A stretch of DNA of 64,000 bases from BOG-908 sp963850605 (GTDB lineage Bacteria; Pseudomonadota; Alphaproteobacteria; Acetobacterales; Acetobacteraceae). Positions within the stretch are counted from its first letter, which is position 1, and the number at the start of each line of letters is the position of its first letter. The notes beneath the pieces were generated by a model. It was given only the letters and a program-made list of their open reading frames with translations, ran no database searches and was not told the DNA's origin. Both the position numbers and the translations under genes were made by a program. This document shows positions 35,694 to 45,808 of this stretch, one piece after another. The stretch is taken from NCBI GenBank assembly GCA_963850605.1, contig CAWKLX010000006.1, positions 186,001-250,000 on the forward strand, read 5' to 3'.

Positions 35694-37512
35694 CTATTGG
35701 AAAGGGTAGTAGCGGAAGCTGAGTATCACCGTGTTCTCGTCCGTTTGCGGCGTGCGGCCAACACCCTGGAAGATCGAGCGGTGCGTGTAGGCATATTCCG
35801 CGCCCACCTGCATGGTGCCGAACGATCCTTTGGCGAACTTCCAGTAGCCGCCCACGGTGCCGCCGACGATGCCGGAGGTGTTGGCCACGCAGGTGGAGGC
35901 GGGCGATAGCTCGATCTCGCAGCCCGTGTTGTTGTACAGCGGGTTGCCATACCCGTAGGACGAGACTTTGCCGGCGATGTCGGTGTTATAAGAGCGCGAG
36001 CTGATCTGCTCCGTACCAAGATATCCGTATACGTCCACCTGCGGCGTGGGATGTGCGACCAGGCCCACCAGCGCGGTCCATTCCGGCAACGGCTCGGGCC
36101 GCCCACGCGAATCGATGGTGGCATCCGGCAACTGCGCCGCGCCGTAACGGCCGATACCTTCACCCCACAAGCCGCTGATCTGGGCATCGAACTTCTTCGG
36201 CACGATATGGAAGACGGCGCCACCACCCAAGCCGCCGGCGATGCGCGTGTTGCTCTCGCCCTTGCCCAACTGGCTCAACCGGTCGTGGAAGATACGGCCC
36301 AAGGCCAACGCCTCAAGGTGGACGAAATCGTAGTCAGCCACCGCCTTGATGACGCCGTCGGGCGCCACATCGTTGCTGAAATTGCCTGTACCGGCAACGG
36401 TCGCCGTGGTACATGTCGACGTGGAGGTCGATGTGGAGGTGGGCTTTCCTCCCACGACCGTCGTCGTCGTCTTCGTCGTTGTGGTCACGGCCGTACACAC
36501 CGTGTTGGGCGTGTTGCTGCCGTTGGACAGGCCGCCGGTGCCAGGGTTGCTCGTGTTCAGCGTACCCAGCGTGCTGGGAATCCCCGTGTTGGTGAAGGAG
36601 GCTTGCGGGTTTTCAAACGACGCGGCGAGCCAGGACCTGGTTGTTGGCAAAGGATTTCACGAACCGGATTTGAGGCTGGCGAGTATAGACGAAGCCGGGA
36701 TTATAGTTCTGGTCGATAGTGACGGGCAGGTCCGGACGGAACGGATCCACACCGATCTGGTTCATGGTCGCCAGCGAGAAGGTCTGGCCGCCAAGGATGC
36801 CGAAACCCAGATCCTTGCGATCGTAGGTCGCGAAGCCTTCGCGGAGCCGCATCAGATAGCCGTTCGACTGGCCGGAGTTCGATGTCGGGCCGGCGCCTTG
36901 GAAGTCGGTGGCAACAAAGGCCTTCAGCACGGTGTCTTCGTCGGGATGCGCCGTGACGGTGCCCGACAAGCGGGTGGAACGCGCCGTCTCGCGGAATTCC
37001 GTCTCGTGGTAAAGCGGGCTGTAGCGTAGCGGTATCCCGGTGTTCCAGTTGGAAGAAAGATCCGTGACTTCATTTCGAGACCGGAAAATCGACGACACGT
37101 CGATGTAGCCGCCGAGCTGTACGTCGACGGCGCCGACGCGGAACGTGCCCATCGGCAGCTTTGGCGGCGGCGGCTCGGCCCGCGCCAAGACGACCGAACC
37201 AGGGGCAGACCCGGGGGAGGCCGGCACTAGCGCATAGCCGGCGGGTATCTGCGGCATCACGGGGGTCACTTGGGTGACGGGCGGCGTAGCCCGCGCGGCG
37301 GCCGCCTGTTCGCGTGCCGCGCGCACCTCGCGGTTGCGTTCGGCAAGATCGGACTTCATGCGACGCAATTCACTCTGCAATGCGCCGATCTGACGCTCGA
37401 TGGCGCTCAGCCGGCTGCTATCGGCGGGGTCCGCATGGGCGGCGGACGCGCCAAGCGTCACGGACAGGGCTGTCGCCACGAGCAGGGCCGAGCGAGGCTG
37501 GCTGACTGACAT
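35694..37512 (-). pseudogene. Outer-membrane porin with coiled-coil N-terminus, frameshifted near 36634
   Basis: From ATG 37512 (GGAGTAAG ribosome site) a signal peptide (ending 'GASAAHA') is followed by a coiled coil (about 27-70, 'IGALQSELRRMKSDLAERNR'), then barrel strands such as 'VQLGGYIDVSSIFRSRNEVT' and 'TVLKAFVATDFQGAG' (DcaP-like layout). The first frame ends after 'FVKSFANNQV'; the next frame continues 'WLAASFENPQASFTNTG'. Deleting one C near 36634 rejoins them as NNQVWLAASFENPQ. The second part carries a Thr/Ser-rich loop ('AVTTTTKTTTTVVGG', 'STSTSTSTCTT') and ends in 'TVILSFRYYPFQ'. The total is about 605 residues. It probably takes up small molecules; substrate unknown. Confidence 0.83.
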
Positions 37513-37998
37513 GGATCTTACTCCGTTTCCTGGCGAGGCGCACGGGCGGTGCACCGGCAAAATGACTTTGTTTCGATGCATTCCTGGCCGCGCCACGCGA
37601 CCTCCGCAAGAGGCATTGGCCTGTGCGTTGCCGCGCCGCCACAGTCTGCCGAGGGTGGAGTTCAGAGACGATTGCATAAGCAACCTCAACATCTTACATT
37701 CCTAGTGGTCAACTAGGATAGGGGCTTGGCCTACTGTTTCCGGTCGCCCGTGGCATTGGGGTGACAGGGTTGCGCAGCAATATCGCCTCGCACGGGTGCA
37801 GTGACGGCTGGCCGCCCACCTGCTCAGGCCTGATTTCATCGTTTTGTCACAAGGCGGGCGGGACGTGGCGGGGCGGCAGTGCTAATGGCAGCCCGCCGCG
37901 CCGGGGCGCCGAGTCCCTCGGGGCCGGCGCGAAGAATATGTGCGTTCGAGGAAGCTTCCGACCTGTGGCCAGTATGTCGGTATGATCGGATCAGCTTG
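37513..37998. promoter_or_regulatory. Intergenic region between divergent porin genes
   Basis: 486 bp with no convincing gene. It contains the promoters of two divergent outer-membrane proteins. A perfect inverted repeat TCCTAGT-GGTCA-ACTAGGA lies at 37700-37718 and could be an operator or a hairpin in the porin leader. The rest is GC-rich, with no further structure I can support. Confidence 0.45.
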
Positions 37999-39750
37999 AT
38001 GAGTGTTTCTGCGAAGCCGAACCTGCTCCGACACACGGCAGTGGCGGCGCTTTTGGTGGCGAGTTGCAGCGTGATGGTGCCACGTTCGGCCCGCGCCGAC
38101 GCGGATTCGGACGACAAGATGTCGCGGCTGCTCGATCTTCTGGTGCAAAAAAAGATCGTCACGCAGCGCCAGGCCCACGAGCTGCTGCGTCAGACGGAGG
38201 CGCCGCGTGCGCCTCGTCATAGCCGACCGGCCGAGGAGAGTGCGGCCCCGCCGGCGCGCGAGGGTGAGGTGCGGGTGACCTATGTGCCGCAATTCGTGCG
38301 CAAGCAGATCGCCGACGAAGTGCGCGCGCAGGTGCTGACCGAATCCCAGCAGGAAGGGTGGGCGGCACCGGGCGTGATCCCGGATTGGACACGGCGGTTC
38401 AAGTTGTACGGCGATTTGCGCGTGCGTTATGAGCGTGACACGTTCGACCGCGGGAACTACAACCAGTTCATCAACTTCGCTGCCATCAACAATGGATCTC
38501 CGTTCGATCAGTCGAATTTCGGCGCCGGGCTGTCCACGGCGAATCCACCGCTTCTCAACACGACCGAAGATCGCGACCGTCCCCGCGTCAGGGCTCGGGT
38601 CGGTGTGGAAGCATTCATCGATGACGGCCTGACGGCCGATGTTCGTATCACCACGGGCGCCGATAACGGTCCCGTGTCGCCGAACCAGACGCAAGGTGTG
38701 CCTGGCGAGTTCTCGAAATACAACGTGTTTATCGATCGCGCCTTCTTCGCCTACCAGCCTCGTCCCGATGTGACGCTGCTCGCGGGCCGCGAGAACAATC
38801 CGTTCTTCACGACCGACCTGTTTTTCTACAGTGAACTCGGTTTCGACGGCCTGGCTGCGCAATACACACCTAAACTGTCCGATACGGTAGGCGGCTTCCT
38901 CAACGCCGGCGTGTTTCCGATCCTCAACACGGCGTTCGACTTCTCAACGAACTCCTTCACGAAATTCGGCAGCGCCAACGCCTATCTTCTGGCAATCCAG
39001 GGCGGCGCCAAATGGCAGGTCAAGCCTGATCTGGCAGCCAAATTCGGTGTCGGCTTCTTCGATTTCAACGGCGTGCAGGGTGCCGTATCCAAGCCGTGCG
39101 TCGAACAGGTCGGCGCACAATTCTACTGCAGTACGGACAATACGCGCTTTCCGTTCCAGCAATTCGGCAACACCGTCTATCAGATACGAGACATCGTGAC
39201 TGCGGGCCAAAGCACGAACCCGCCGATCAGCCCGGAATATTACGGCCTCGCATCTCGCTTCGCAGTGCTGGAGGTGCATCCCCGGGTCGAGATCACGACC
39301 TATCATCCGATCGACGTGCTGATCGAAGGGGAGTATTTGAAAAATCTCGCCTATAATCGCGAGAATATCCTCAATCATGGCCCCCCGGCGGCGGTGGGCC
39401 CGGTCAACAATTTCGGCAGCACGCCGAAAGGTTTGGCGTTCGGACCATACCAGGGCGGCGACACGGCCTATGTGATCAAGGCGACGGTCGGCAATCTGGA
39501 AATCCACCATCGCTGGGATTGGAACGTCACCGCCGCCTACAAATACCTCGAAACCGACTCCACGCTCGATTCGATCACCGACTCCGATTTTCACCTCGGC
39601 GGCACAAACGCAAAAGGCTATATCCTGACGGGCAGTGTGGGCGTGGCGCGCGACACTTTCCTGTCGCTGCGCTACTTCAGCAGCCAGGTTGTCTCCGGAC
39701 CACCGGATGGCAACCAAGTGCTACAACTGGACCTGCAATCGACTTTCTGA
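37999..39750 (+). CDS. Putative outer-membrane porin
   Basis: 583 residues. Signal peptide from ATG 37999 (ending near 'PRSARA'), then a short periplasmic segment with 'LLDLLVQKKIVTQRQAHELL' resembling the N-terminal helix of 'putative porin' proteins. After that comes a barrel with strands such as 'RRFKLYGDLRVRYERDTFDR', 'AFFAYQPRPDVTLLAGRENN', 'AKFGVGFFDFNGVQ' and a final 'DGNQVLQLDLQSTF' ending in Phe. 'GRENNPFF' and 'LFFYSELGFDGLAAQY' are hallmarks of this porin type. The transported substrate is unknown. It is divergent from the frameshifted porin. Confidence 0.85.
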   Translation: MSVSAKPNLLRHTAVAALLVASCSVMVPRSARADADSDDKMSRLLDLLVQKKIVTQRQAHELLRQTEAPRAPRHSRPAEESAAPPAREGEVRVTYVPQFVRKQIADEVRAQVLTESQQEGWAAPGVIPDWTRRFKLYGDLRVRYERDTFDRGNYNQFINFAAINNGSPFDQSNFGAGLSTANPPLLNTTEDRDRPRVRARVGVEAFIDDGLTADVRITTGADNGPVSPNQTQGVPGEFSKYNVFIDRAFFAYQPRPDVTLLAGRENNPFFTTDLFFYSELGFDGLAAQYTPKLSDTVGGFLNAGVFPILNTAFDFSTNSFTKFGSANAYLLAIQGGAKWQVKPDLAAKFGVGFFDFNGVQGAVSKPCVEQVGAQFYCSTDNTRFPFQQFGNTVYQIRDIVTAGQSTNPPISPEYYGLASRFAVLEVHPRVEITTYHPIDVLIEGEYLKNLAYNRENILNHGPPAAVGPVNNFGSTPKGLAFGPYQGGDTAYVIKATVGNLEIHHRWDWNVTAAYKYLETDSTLDSITDSDFHLGGTNAKGYILTGSVGVARDTFLSLRYFSSQVVSGPPDGNQVLQLDLQSTF

Positions 39751-39851
39751 ACTGGCATGTCTCCCCCGCTCGTCCACACGAGTGAGCACTGCCTTACGGC
39801 GTGACTACGCTTGTAGCCAAAAGCGTCAGACCGAACCCGATCTATGGGAGA

Positions 39852-42311
39852 TCATACATCCAGGTTGGCGACCTTCAATGCGTTGCCCACAATGAAGTCC
39901 CGTCTTGGCTCGACAACGTCGCCCATCAATGTCGAGAAAACCTGGCCGGCATCCTCCACGTCGCCGACGCGCACCTGGAGCAGCGTGCGTGCCGACGGGT
40001 CGAGCGTCGTCTTCCACAACTGGTCGGCGTTCATTTCGCCCAGGCCTTTGAACCGCTGCAGCGCAAGGCCGCGGCGGCCCTGCTGCAACATGCGCTCGAA
40101 CGTGCTCGCGGGTCCGGCGATTTCGATTTCTTGTGACTCCAGCTTGAATGTAGCCGGCGTGGCAAACCCCGCCTCCAGCCGGCCGGCGGCATCGGCCAGA
40201 AAGCGGGCTTCGGCACTGCGCAGGGCGGCGGAGTCGAGGCTGTATCGTTCGGCGACGCCGCGCACCATGCGGGCGATCTGAAGCCCATGCCCATCGGCCG
40301 ATACCTTCCAGCCGCGTTCGGCGGGCAGGGCAACCGCGTCCAGCCGCGCGGCCAAGGCTTGCGCGCCGGCCTGGGCACGCTCGCCATCGGAGGTCAGCAC
40401 GCCGGCGATAGCCGCCTGTTCCAGCAGTGGCAGTGGAATTTGGCTTTCCGCCAGACGCTTCATATGGGCGTGAACCTCACGCAGCCAGCGCGCATAGGCG
40501 GCAAGCTCCGCGCCTTCCAGCCGTGTGCCATCGGCCAATATCAACGCAGCGTTGCCCAGCGCCTTGTCGAGAAGATAGTCGTCCAGCGCTGCATCGTTTT
40601 TCAAATAGCGCTCCTCCTGTCCGCGCTTGGCGCGATACAGCGGCGGTTGCGCAATATACAGGTGGCCGCCCTCGATCAGTTGCGGCATCTGGCGGTAGAA
40701 GAACGTCAGCAGCAGCGTGCGGATATGCGATCCGTCCACGTCGGCGTCCGTCATGATGACGATGCGATGATAGCGCAGCTTGGAGACATCAAAGCCGCCC
40801 TGCTCGGGCTCGCCACGCCCGATGCCGGTGCCCAGCGCCGTAATCAGGGTACCGATTTCGGCGCTGCCCAGCATGCGGTCGAAGCGGGCGCGTTCAACGT
40901 TGAGGATCTTGCCCTTCAACGGCAAGATCGCTTGCGTCTTTCTATCACGGCCCCCTTTGGCCGAGCCGCCGGCGCTATCACCCTCGACCAGGAATATCTC
41001 CGACTTCGCGGGATCGCGTTCCTGGCAATCGGCCAATTTGCCCGGGAGCGTGGAAATATCGAGCACACCCTTGCGCCGCGTCAGTTCCCGCGCTTTCCGG
41101 GCGGCTTCGCGTGCGCTGGCCGCGTCCATCACCTTCTGGATGATGCCGCGCGCTTCCTTGGGGTGCGTTTCGAACCAGTGCGAAACGGCGTCGGCCACGG
41201 CGGCCTGCACCACCGGCTGCACCTCGCTGCTGACCAGCTTGTCCTTGGTCTGGCTGGAAAATTTCGGGTCCGGCACCTTGACCGAGAGCACGGAAGTCAT
41301 GCCCTCGCGCATATCGTCGCCGACCAGCGCCAGCGTATCCTTCTTGCCCATGCCATCGGCATACTTGCCGACGATGCGGGTTAGCGCCTGGCGAAAGCCG
41401 GCCAGATGCGCGCCGCCGTCGCGCTGCGGGATGTTGTTGGTGAAGCACAGCATCGTCTCGTGGAACGAATCGTTCCAGGAGAGGGCGAACTCCACGCGTA
41501 TGCCGGATGCGGCGTCATCGGTGATCGAGCTGATGCAAGGTGTGAAGACCGGCACCTTGGCGCGGTCAAGATACTCCACGAACGCGCGCAGCCCGCCCTC
41601 GTAATGCAGATCGACCTCGACCGGTGGGGCATGCCGCTCGTCGCGCACCACGATACGCAGGCCAGAGTTCAAAAATGCAAGTTCACGCAAGCGACGTTCA
41701 AGAATCGAAAAATCGTATTCGACCTTCGTGAACGTCCCTTTGCTCGGCTTGAAAGTAACTTCGGTACCCTGGTGCTGGTCGGACGGCCCCACGATCACCA
41801 GCGGCCCGACCGCATCGCCGTGCTCGAACCGGATGAAATGCTCCAGGCCGCCGCGCCAGATTCGCACCTCCATCCACTCGGACAATGCGTTCACCACCGC
41901 CGCACCAACCCCGTGCAGGCCGCCGGACACTTTATAAGAATTCTGGTTGAACTTGCCACCAGCATGCAGGCGGGTCAGCACCACTTCAGCCGCCGATACA
42001 CCTTCCTCGGCGTGCATGTCGGTCGGAATGCCGCGGCCATCGTCGCGCACCGTCACCGAGCCGTCGCCGTTCAAGGTCAGGGAGACATTGTGCGCATACC
42101 CAGCCTGCGCCTCATCGACGGCGTTGTCGATGATTTCAAACGCCATATGATGCAGCCCCGAACCGTCATCGGTATCGCCGATATACATGCCCGGGCGTTT
42201 GCGCACCGCATCCAGGCCGCGCAGGACGGAGATGGAGGCGGCGTCGTAATCCTGGCCCGGTTCCGTGTTGGTCGAGTCCGGTGTGGGCACAGGTTCCGCG
42301 TTGTCGGACAT
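39852..42311 (-). CDS. gyrB: DNA gyrase subunit B
   Basis: 819-residue ATPase subunit of the type IIA topoisomerase that introduces negative supercoils. GHKL ATPase: 'RPGMYIGDTDDGSGLHHMAF', 'IIDNAVDEAQAGYAHNVSLT', 'GLHGVGAAVVNALSE'. TOPRIM: 'LVEGDSAGGSAKGGRDRKTQ' and 'DADVDGSHIRTLLLTFFYRQ'. The C-terminus ends 'VEPRRDFIVGNALKVANLDV', as expected. It lies downstream of recF on the same strand (72-bp gap). No dnaN or dnaA is in the window. Confidence 0.98.
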   Translation of the reverse strand: MSDNAEPVPTPDSTNTEPGQDYDAASISVLRGLDAVRKRPGMYIGDTDDGSGLHHMAFEIIDNAVDEAQAGYAHNVSLTLNGDGSVTVRDDGRGIPTDMHAEEGVSAAEVVLTRLHAGGKFNQNSYKVSGGLHGVGAAVVNALSEWMEVRIWRGGLEHFIRFEHGDAVGPLVIVGPSDQHQGTEVTFKPSKGTFTKVEYDFSILERRLRELAFLNSGLRIVVRDERHAPPVEVDLHYEGGLRAFVEYLDRAKVPVFTPCISSITDDAASGIRVEFALSWNDSFHETMLCFTNNIPQRDGGAHLAGFRQALTRIVGKYADGMGKKDTLALVGDDMREGMTSVLSVKVPDPKFSSQTKDKLVSSEVQPVVQAAVADAVSHWFETHPKEARGIIQKVMDAASAREAARKARELTRRKGVLDISTLPGKLADCQERDPAKSEIFLVEGDSAGGSAKGGRDRKTQAILPLKGKILNVERARFDRMLGSAEIGTLITALGTGIGRGEPEQGGFDVSKLRYHRIVIMTDADVDGSHIRTLLLTFFYRQMPQLIEGGHLYIAQPPLYRAKRGQEERYLKNDAALDDYLLDKALGNAALILADGTRLEGAELAAYARWLREVHAHMKRLAESQIPLPLLEQAAIAGVLTSDGERAQAGAQALAARLDAVALPAERGWKVSADGHGLQIARMVRGVAERYSLDSAALRSAEARFLADAAGRLEAGFATPATFKLESQEIEIAGPASTFERMLQQGRRGLALQRFKGLGEMNADQLWKTTLDPSARTLLQVRVGDVEDAGQVFSTLMGDVVEPRRDFIVGNALKVANLDV

Positions 42312-42383
42312 GCCGGCGTATTGCTCCGAAGAATCAGGGGTGCGTGGAATATAGGCCCGGCGGGGGCAGGAAGCCAGGGCCGG

Positions 42384-43523
42384 CTAGGGTGAGTGCCCGG
42401 ACGCCAAATGTCCGCCACCGGTGCGCAAAAACTCGGCTTGGCCGCGCAGGGCGGCAAAGACATCAGCGTCGGTGCCGGTCAGAAAGACCTGAGCCGGCAA
42501 GCGGGCGAGCTCGGCCCAGAGTGCCGCTCGCCGATCGGGATCCAGGTGCACGGCCGGCTCGTCCAGCAGCAGCAGCGGGGCCGCGCCCCGTGCCTCGGCA
42601 ATCAGCGCCGCGTGGGCCAGAACGACGCCCAAAAGCATCGCCTTCTGCTGGCCGGTGCTGGCCTGGGCCGCCTCCAGCCCGGTGGCCGCATCCACCAGCC
42701 GCATGTCGGCGCGGTGGGCACCTAGCGTGCTGGTGCCGGCGGCCGCATCGGCCGTGCGGCGCTGCGCCAAAGCGTGGGCCAGCCAGCTTTCCACGGCCAA
42801 TGCGGGTTCCGCGTCCAGCCGGTCGGCGACCGGGTCGGCCAGCACCACGCACGCGCGCGGGAACGCGGCGGCGGCAGAGGCGGCGGCATTGAGGCGCGCG
42901 ACAAAGCCGCGGCGGGCCGCCGAGAGGGCGACGGCGTGGCGAGCGGCTTCCTGTTCCAAACCGTCCAGCCAGGTCGGATCGGGCGCCTGCCCGCGCACGC
43001 GGGCCGCTTCCAGCACGCGGCGGCGCTCGGCGAGTGCCGCGTCGTGCGCGCTGGCTTCGCGGGCGTGGCCCGGCTCCAGCGCCCACACCAGGCGGTCCAG
43101 GAAGCGGCGGCGGCCGGTGGCACTTTCCTGAAACAGCGTGTCCATTTGCGGGGTCAGCCAGACGGCGCAGACCCGCGCGGCGATGTCGGCCAGGCTGCGT
43201 GGCTCGGCGCCGTCCAGGCGGAAGACGCGGCGGTCCGGACCGCCCGCGCCAGGCTGGGTGCCGGTGCCGATGTCGGTTGTCTGGCCAGCCTGCTCGATGC
43301 GGCCGACGACTGCCCAGCCGCCTGCGCCGTCTTGCCGCGCGAAATCGGCCATGCGCCCGCGGCCAAAACCACGGCCCGGGCCAAGCAGCGAGATCGCCTC
43401 AAGCAGATTGGTCTTGCCGGTGCCGTTCGGTCCCGTCAGCACGGCGATGCGGGCGGCAGGGCGCCAGGTGAGCGCGGCATAGGACCGGAAATCGGTCAGC
43501 ACGAGGCGGGAGAGGGTCAGCAC
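42384..43523 (-). CDS. recF: DNA replication and repair protein RecF
   Basis: 379-residue SMC-like ATPase that loads RecA at gapped DNA. Walker A 'VLTGPNGTGKTNLLEAISLL', signature motif 'ASTGQQKAMLLGVVLAHAAL', Walker B 'LLLLDEPAVHLDPDRRAALW', and the family start 'LSRLVLTDFRSYAALTW'. The gene neighbours gyrB, as in the common dnaA-dnaN-recF-gyrB order, but dnaN is replaced upstream by a divergent crotonase gene. Confidence 0.96.
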   Translation of the reverse strand: MLTLSRLVLTDFRSYAALTWRPAARIAVLTGPNGTGKTNLLEAISLLGPGRGFGRGRMADFARQDGAGGWAVVGRIEQAGQTTDIGTGTQPGAGGPDRRVFRLDGAEPRSLADIAARVCAVWLTPQMDTLFQESATGRRRFLDRLVWALEPGHAREASAHDAALAERRRVLEAARVRGQAPDPTWLDGLEQEAARHAVALSAARRGFVARLNAAASAAAAFPRACVVLADPVADRLDAEPALAVESWLAHALAQRRTADAAAGTSTLGAHRADMRLVDAATGLEAAQASTGQQKAMLLGVVLAHAALIAEARGAAPLLLLDEPAVHLDPDRRAALWAELARLPAQVFLTGTDADVFAALRGQAEFLRTGGGHLASGHSP

Positions 43524-43613
43524 GCTGGGGGGTGCTTATACGCAAAACGGCATGGTGTCAGGCACGGGGCAGCCGGGTGCGTGGCGCATTCCCGGCGTGC
43601 TATACTGCGGTGC

Positions 43614-44432
43614 ATGACGGAATTTTTGCTGACCGAACAGGAGGGGGTGGCTCATCTGCGCCTCAACCGGCCAGAGGCGGCCAACGCGCTGACCCTGGAC
43701 TTCTGGGCCGCGTTTCCCGAGGCGGTCACGGCGCTCGACCGGGCCGGTACGGCGCGGGTGATGGTGATCAGCGGGGAAGGGCGCCATTTTTGCGCGGGAA
43801 TGGATGTCTCGGTATTCCAGGGCGGAGGCTTCCAGCTCGACGCCGGGGCAGCGTCGCGCGAGGCGTTCACCCACGAGATTCGGCGATTGCAAGGGGCCCT
43901 GTCCGTGCTGGCGGAGGCGCGAATGCCGGTGATCGCGGCTATCCAGGGCGCCTGCGTGGGCGCCGGGCTGGACATGGTCAGCGCGTGCGATCTGCGGTTC
44001 GCCGCACCCGGCGCGTATTTCCGCATCGAGGAGATCAACATCGGCATGATGGCCGATGTAGGAAGCTTGCAGCGCCTGCCTCGATTATTGCCGGATGCGG
44101 TGGTGCGGGAGATGGCGTTCTGCGGCGCTACCTTGGATGCGGCGCGCGCCCACGCGCTGGGTTTCGTCAACGCAGTAACCGACGACGTCCTCGCCGCCGC
44201 GATGCAGGCGGCGCGGGCCGTCGCCGCGCGCGCGCCGCTCGCCATCTCGGCGTCCAAGCGCGCGCTGAATTATTCTCGCGAACACACGGTCGCCGAATTG
44301 CTGGAGCACGTGGCGCTGCTGCAGGCGGGCATCTGGCACACACAGGATATTGTCGAAGCCATGCGCGCGCGCGCGGCGAAGTCGGCCGGCGCGTTCCAGG
44401 CGCTGCTCGCGATCCAAAAGGAGGTTGCATGA
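43614..44432 (+). CDS. Crotonase family, delta(3,5)-delta(2,4)-dienoyl-CoA isomerase-like
   Basis: 272 residues. Oxyanion-hole segments: 'GRHFCAGMDVSVFQGGG' and 'IQGACVGAGLDMVSACDLRF'. The segment 'FRIEEINIGMMADVGSLQRL' has the Glu and Asp placed as in ECH1-type dienoyl-CoA isomerases ('...ADVGTLQRLP'), which differs from classical enoyl-CoA hydratase. Likely role: shifting double bonds of unsaturated fatty acyl-CoA during beta-oxidation. The stop overlaps the following ATG, so it is coupled to the NDH-2 gene. Confidence 0.87.
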   Translation: MTEFLLTEQEGVAHLRLNRPEAANALTLDFWAAFPEAVTALDRAGTARVMVISGEGRHFCAGMDVSVFQGGGFQLDAGAASREAFTHEIRRLQGALSVLAEARMPVIAAIQGACVGAGLDMVSACDLRFAAPGAYFRIEEINIGMMADVGSLQRLPRLLPDAVVREMAFCGATLDAARAHALGFVNAVTDDVLAAAMQAARAVAARAPLAISASKRALNYSREHTVAELLEHVALLQAGIWHTQDIVEAMRARAAKSAGAFQALLAIQKEVA

Positions 44433-45802
44433 ACGACGCACCGATCACCAGCGAGGGCGAGGCGCGTGCCATTCCCGGGCGCGGCGGACCAGATGCCACG
44501 CGGCTGCACGAGGTGATCGTGGTGGGTGGCGGCGCGGCCGGGCTGGAGCTGGTCACCAAGCTGGGCGACACGCTGGGGCGTCGTGGGCAGGCGCGCATCA
44601 CGCTGGTCGAGCGCAGCCGCACGCATATCTGGAAACCTCTGCTGCACGCGATCGCGGCCGGCGGCATGCGCCGCTCGCAGCACGAGCTGAACTATCTGGC
44701 GCAAGCGCGCTGGCACCATTTCACCTGCCGGCTGGGCGCGCTCTGCGGACTGGATTTACCGAGGCGCGAGATCTCCATCGCCGCGACCATCGACGACGAG
44801 GGGCGGGAGGTGACGCCGATGCGCCGCTTTCCATACGACACACTGGTGATCGCCGTGGGGTCCGTAACCAACGATTTCGGCACGCCCGGCGCAGCCGAAC
44901 ACGCCGTGCCCCTGGAGACGCCCGAGCAGGCCACACGCTTCAACAAGCGTATGGTGAACGCGTGCCTGCGGGCCAACGCGCAGCAGGAGCCGGTACGGCC
45001 GGGGCAGCTGCATGTGGCCATCATCGGCGCGGGCGCCACGGGCACGGAGCTGGCAGCCGAACTGCACCGCACGGTACGCGAGGTGGTGGCCTACGGAATG
45101 ACCAGGCTGAACCCTGAGCGTGACGTCAAGATCATTCTGATCGAGGCGGCACCCAGGATCCTGCCAGCATTGCCCGAACGCATTTCGTCCTCAACGGAAG
45201 AGCTTTTGCGCGGATTGAACGTGGAGGTGCGGACCAACGCGCGCGTGGCCGAAGTGCGTGCGGACGGGGTGGTGCTGTCCGATGGCGAATTCATCCCCAG
45301 CGAACTCGTCGTGTGGTCCGCCGGGGTCAAGGCGCCCGATTTCCTGCGCGATCTTGGTCTGGAGACGAACCGGATCAACCAGCTCGTGGTCGATGCCAAT
45401 CTGCAAACAGGCGATCCGAACGTGTTCGCGATCGGCGATTGCGCGGCCGCCCCACGCGAGGGATTTCCGCAAGGCGTGCCGCCACGCGCGCAAGCCGCGC
45501 ACCAGATGGCCTCGCACATGGTCGAGCAGATAAATCGTCGGCTGGACGGGGCGCCGCTGAAGCCGTTCGTCTACAAGGATTTCGGCTCGCTGGTGTCGCT
45601 GGGGCGCTACAGCACGGTCGGCAATCTGATGGGGTTCTCGATCGGGCGGGGCTTCTTTGTCGAAGGCTATCTGGCGCGCATGATGTATCGCTCGCTCTAC
45701 GCGATGCACCAGGCGGCACTGCATGGCAGCCGCTCGGCGCTATGGCAGTTGATCGTGGGCAATATCCAGCGGCGGCCGGAGCCGGGGGTTAAGCTGCACT
45801 GA
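44429..45802 (+). CDS. NAD(P)/FAD-dependent oxidoreductase, type II NADH dehydrogenase-like
   Basis: 457 residues. Two Rossmann motifs: 'EVIVVGGGAAGLELVTKLG' (FAD) and 'HVAIIGAGATGTELAAELHR' (NADH), plus 'VFAIGDCAAAPREGFPQGVP' near the FAD ribityl site. The C-terminal region 'FKDFGSLVSLGRYSTVG'-like ('YKDFGSLVSLGRYSTVGNLM') and a membrane-associating end fit NDH-2, the non-proton-pumping NADH:quinone reductase. A good AAGGAGG ribosome site lies 7 bp upstream of ATG 44429. Confidence 0.9.
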   Translation: MNDAPITSEGEARAIPGRGGPDATRLHEVIVVGGGAAGLELVTKLGDTLGRRGQARITLVERSRTHIWKPLLHAIAAGGMRRSQHELNYLAQARWHHFTCRLGALCGLDLPRREISIAATIDDEGREVTPMRRFPYDTLVIAVGSVTNDFGTPGAAEHAVPLETPEQATRFNKRMVNACLRANAQQEPVRPGQLHVAIIGAGATGTELAAELHRTVREVVAYGMTRLNPERDVKIILIEAAPRILPALPERISSSTEELLRGLNVEVRTNARVAEVRADGVVLSDGEFIPSELVVWSAGVKAPDFLRDLGLETNRINQLVVDANLQTGDPNVFAIGDCAAAPREGFPQGVPPRAQAAHQMASHMVEQINRRLDGAPLKPFVYKDFGSLVSLGRYSTVGNLMGFSIGRGFFVEGYLARMMYRSLYAMHQAALHGSRSALWQLIVGNIQRRPEPGVKLH

Positions 45803-45808
45803 GAGGAA

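Noticed and set aside
39852..43523. Chromosome origin next to recF-gyrB
   Set aside because: No dnaA or dnaN, no cluster of DnaA boxes, and the recF upstream gap is only 90 bp.
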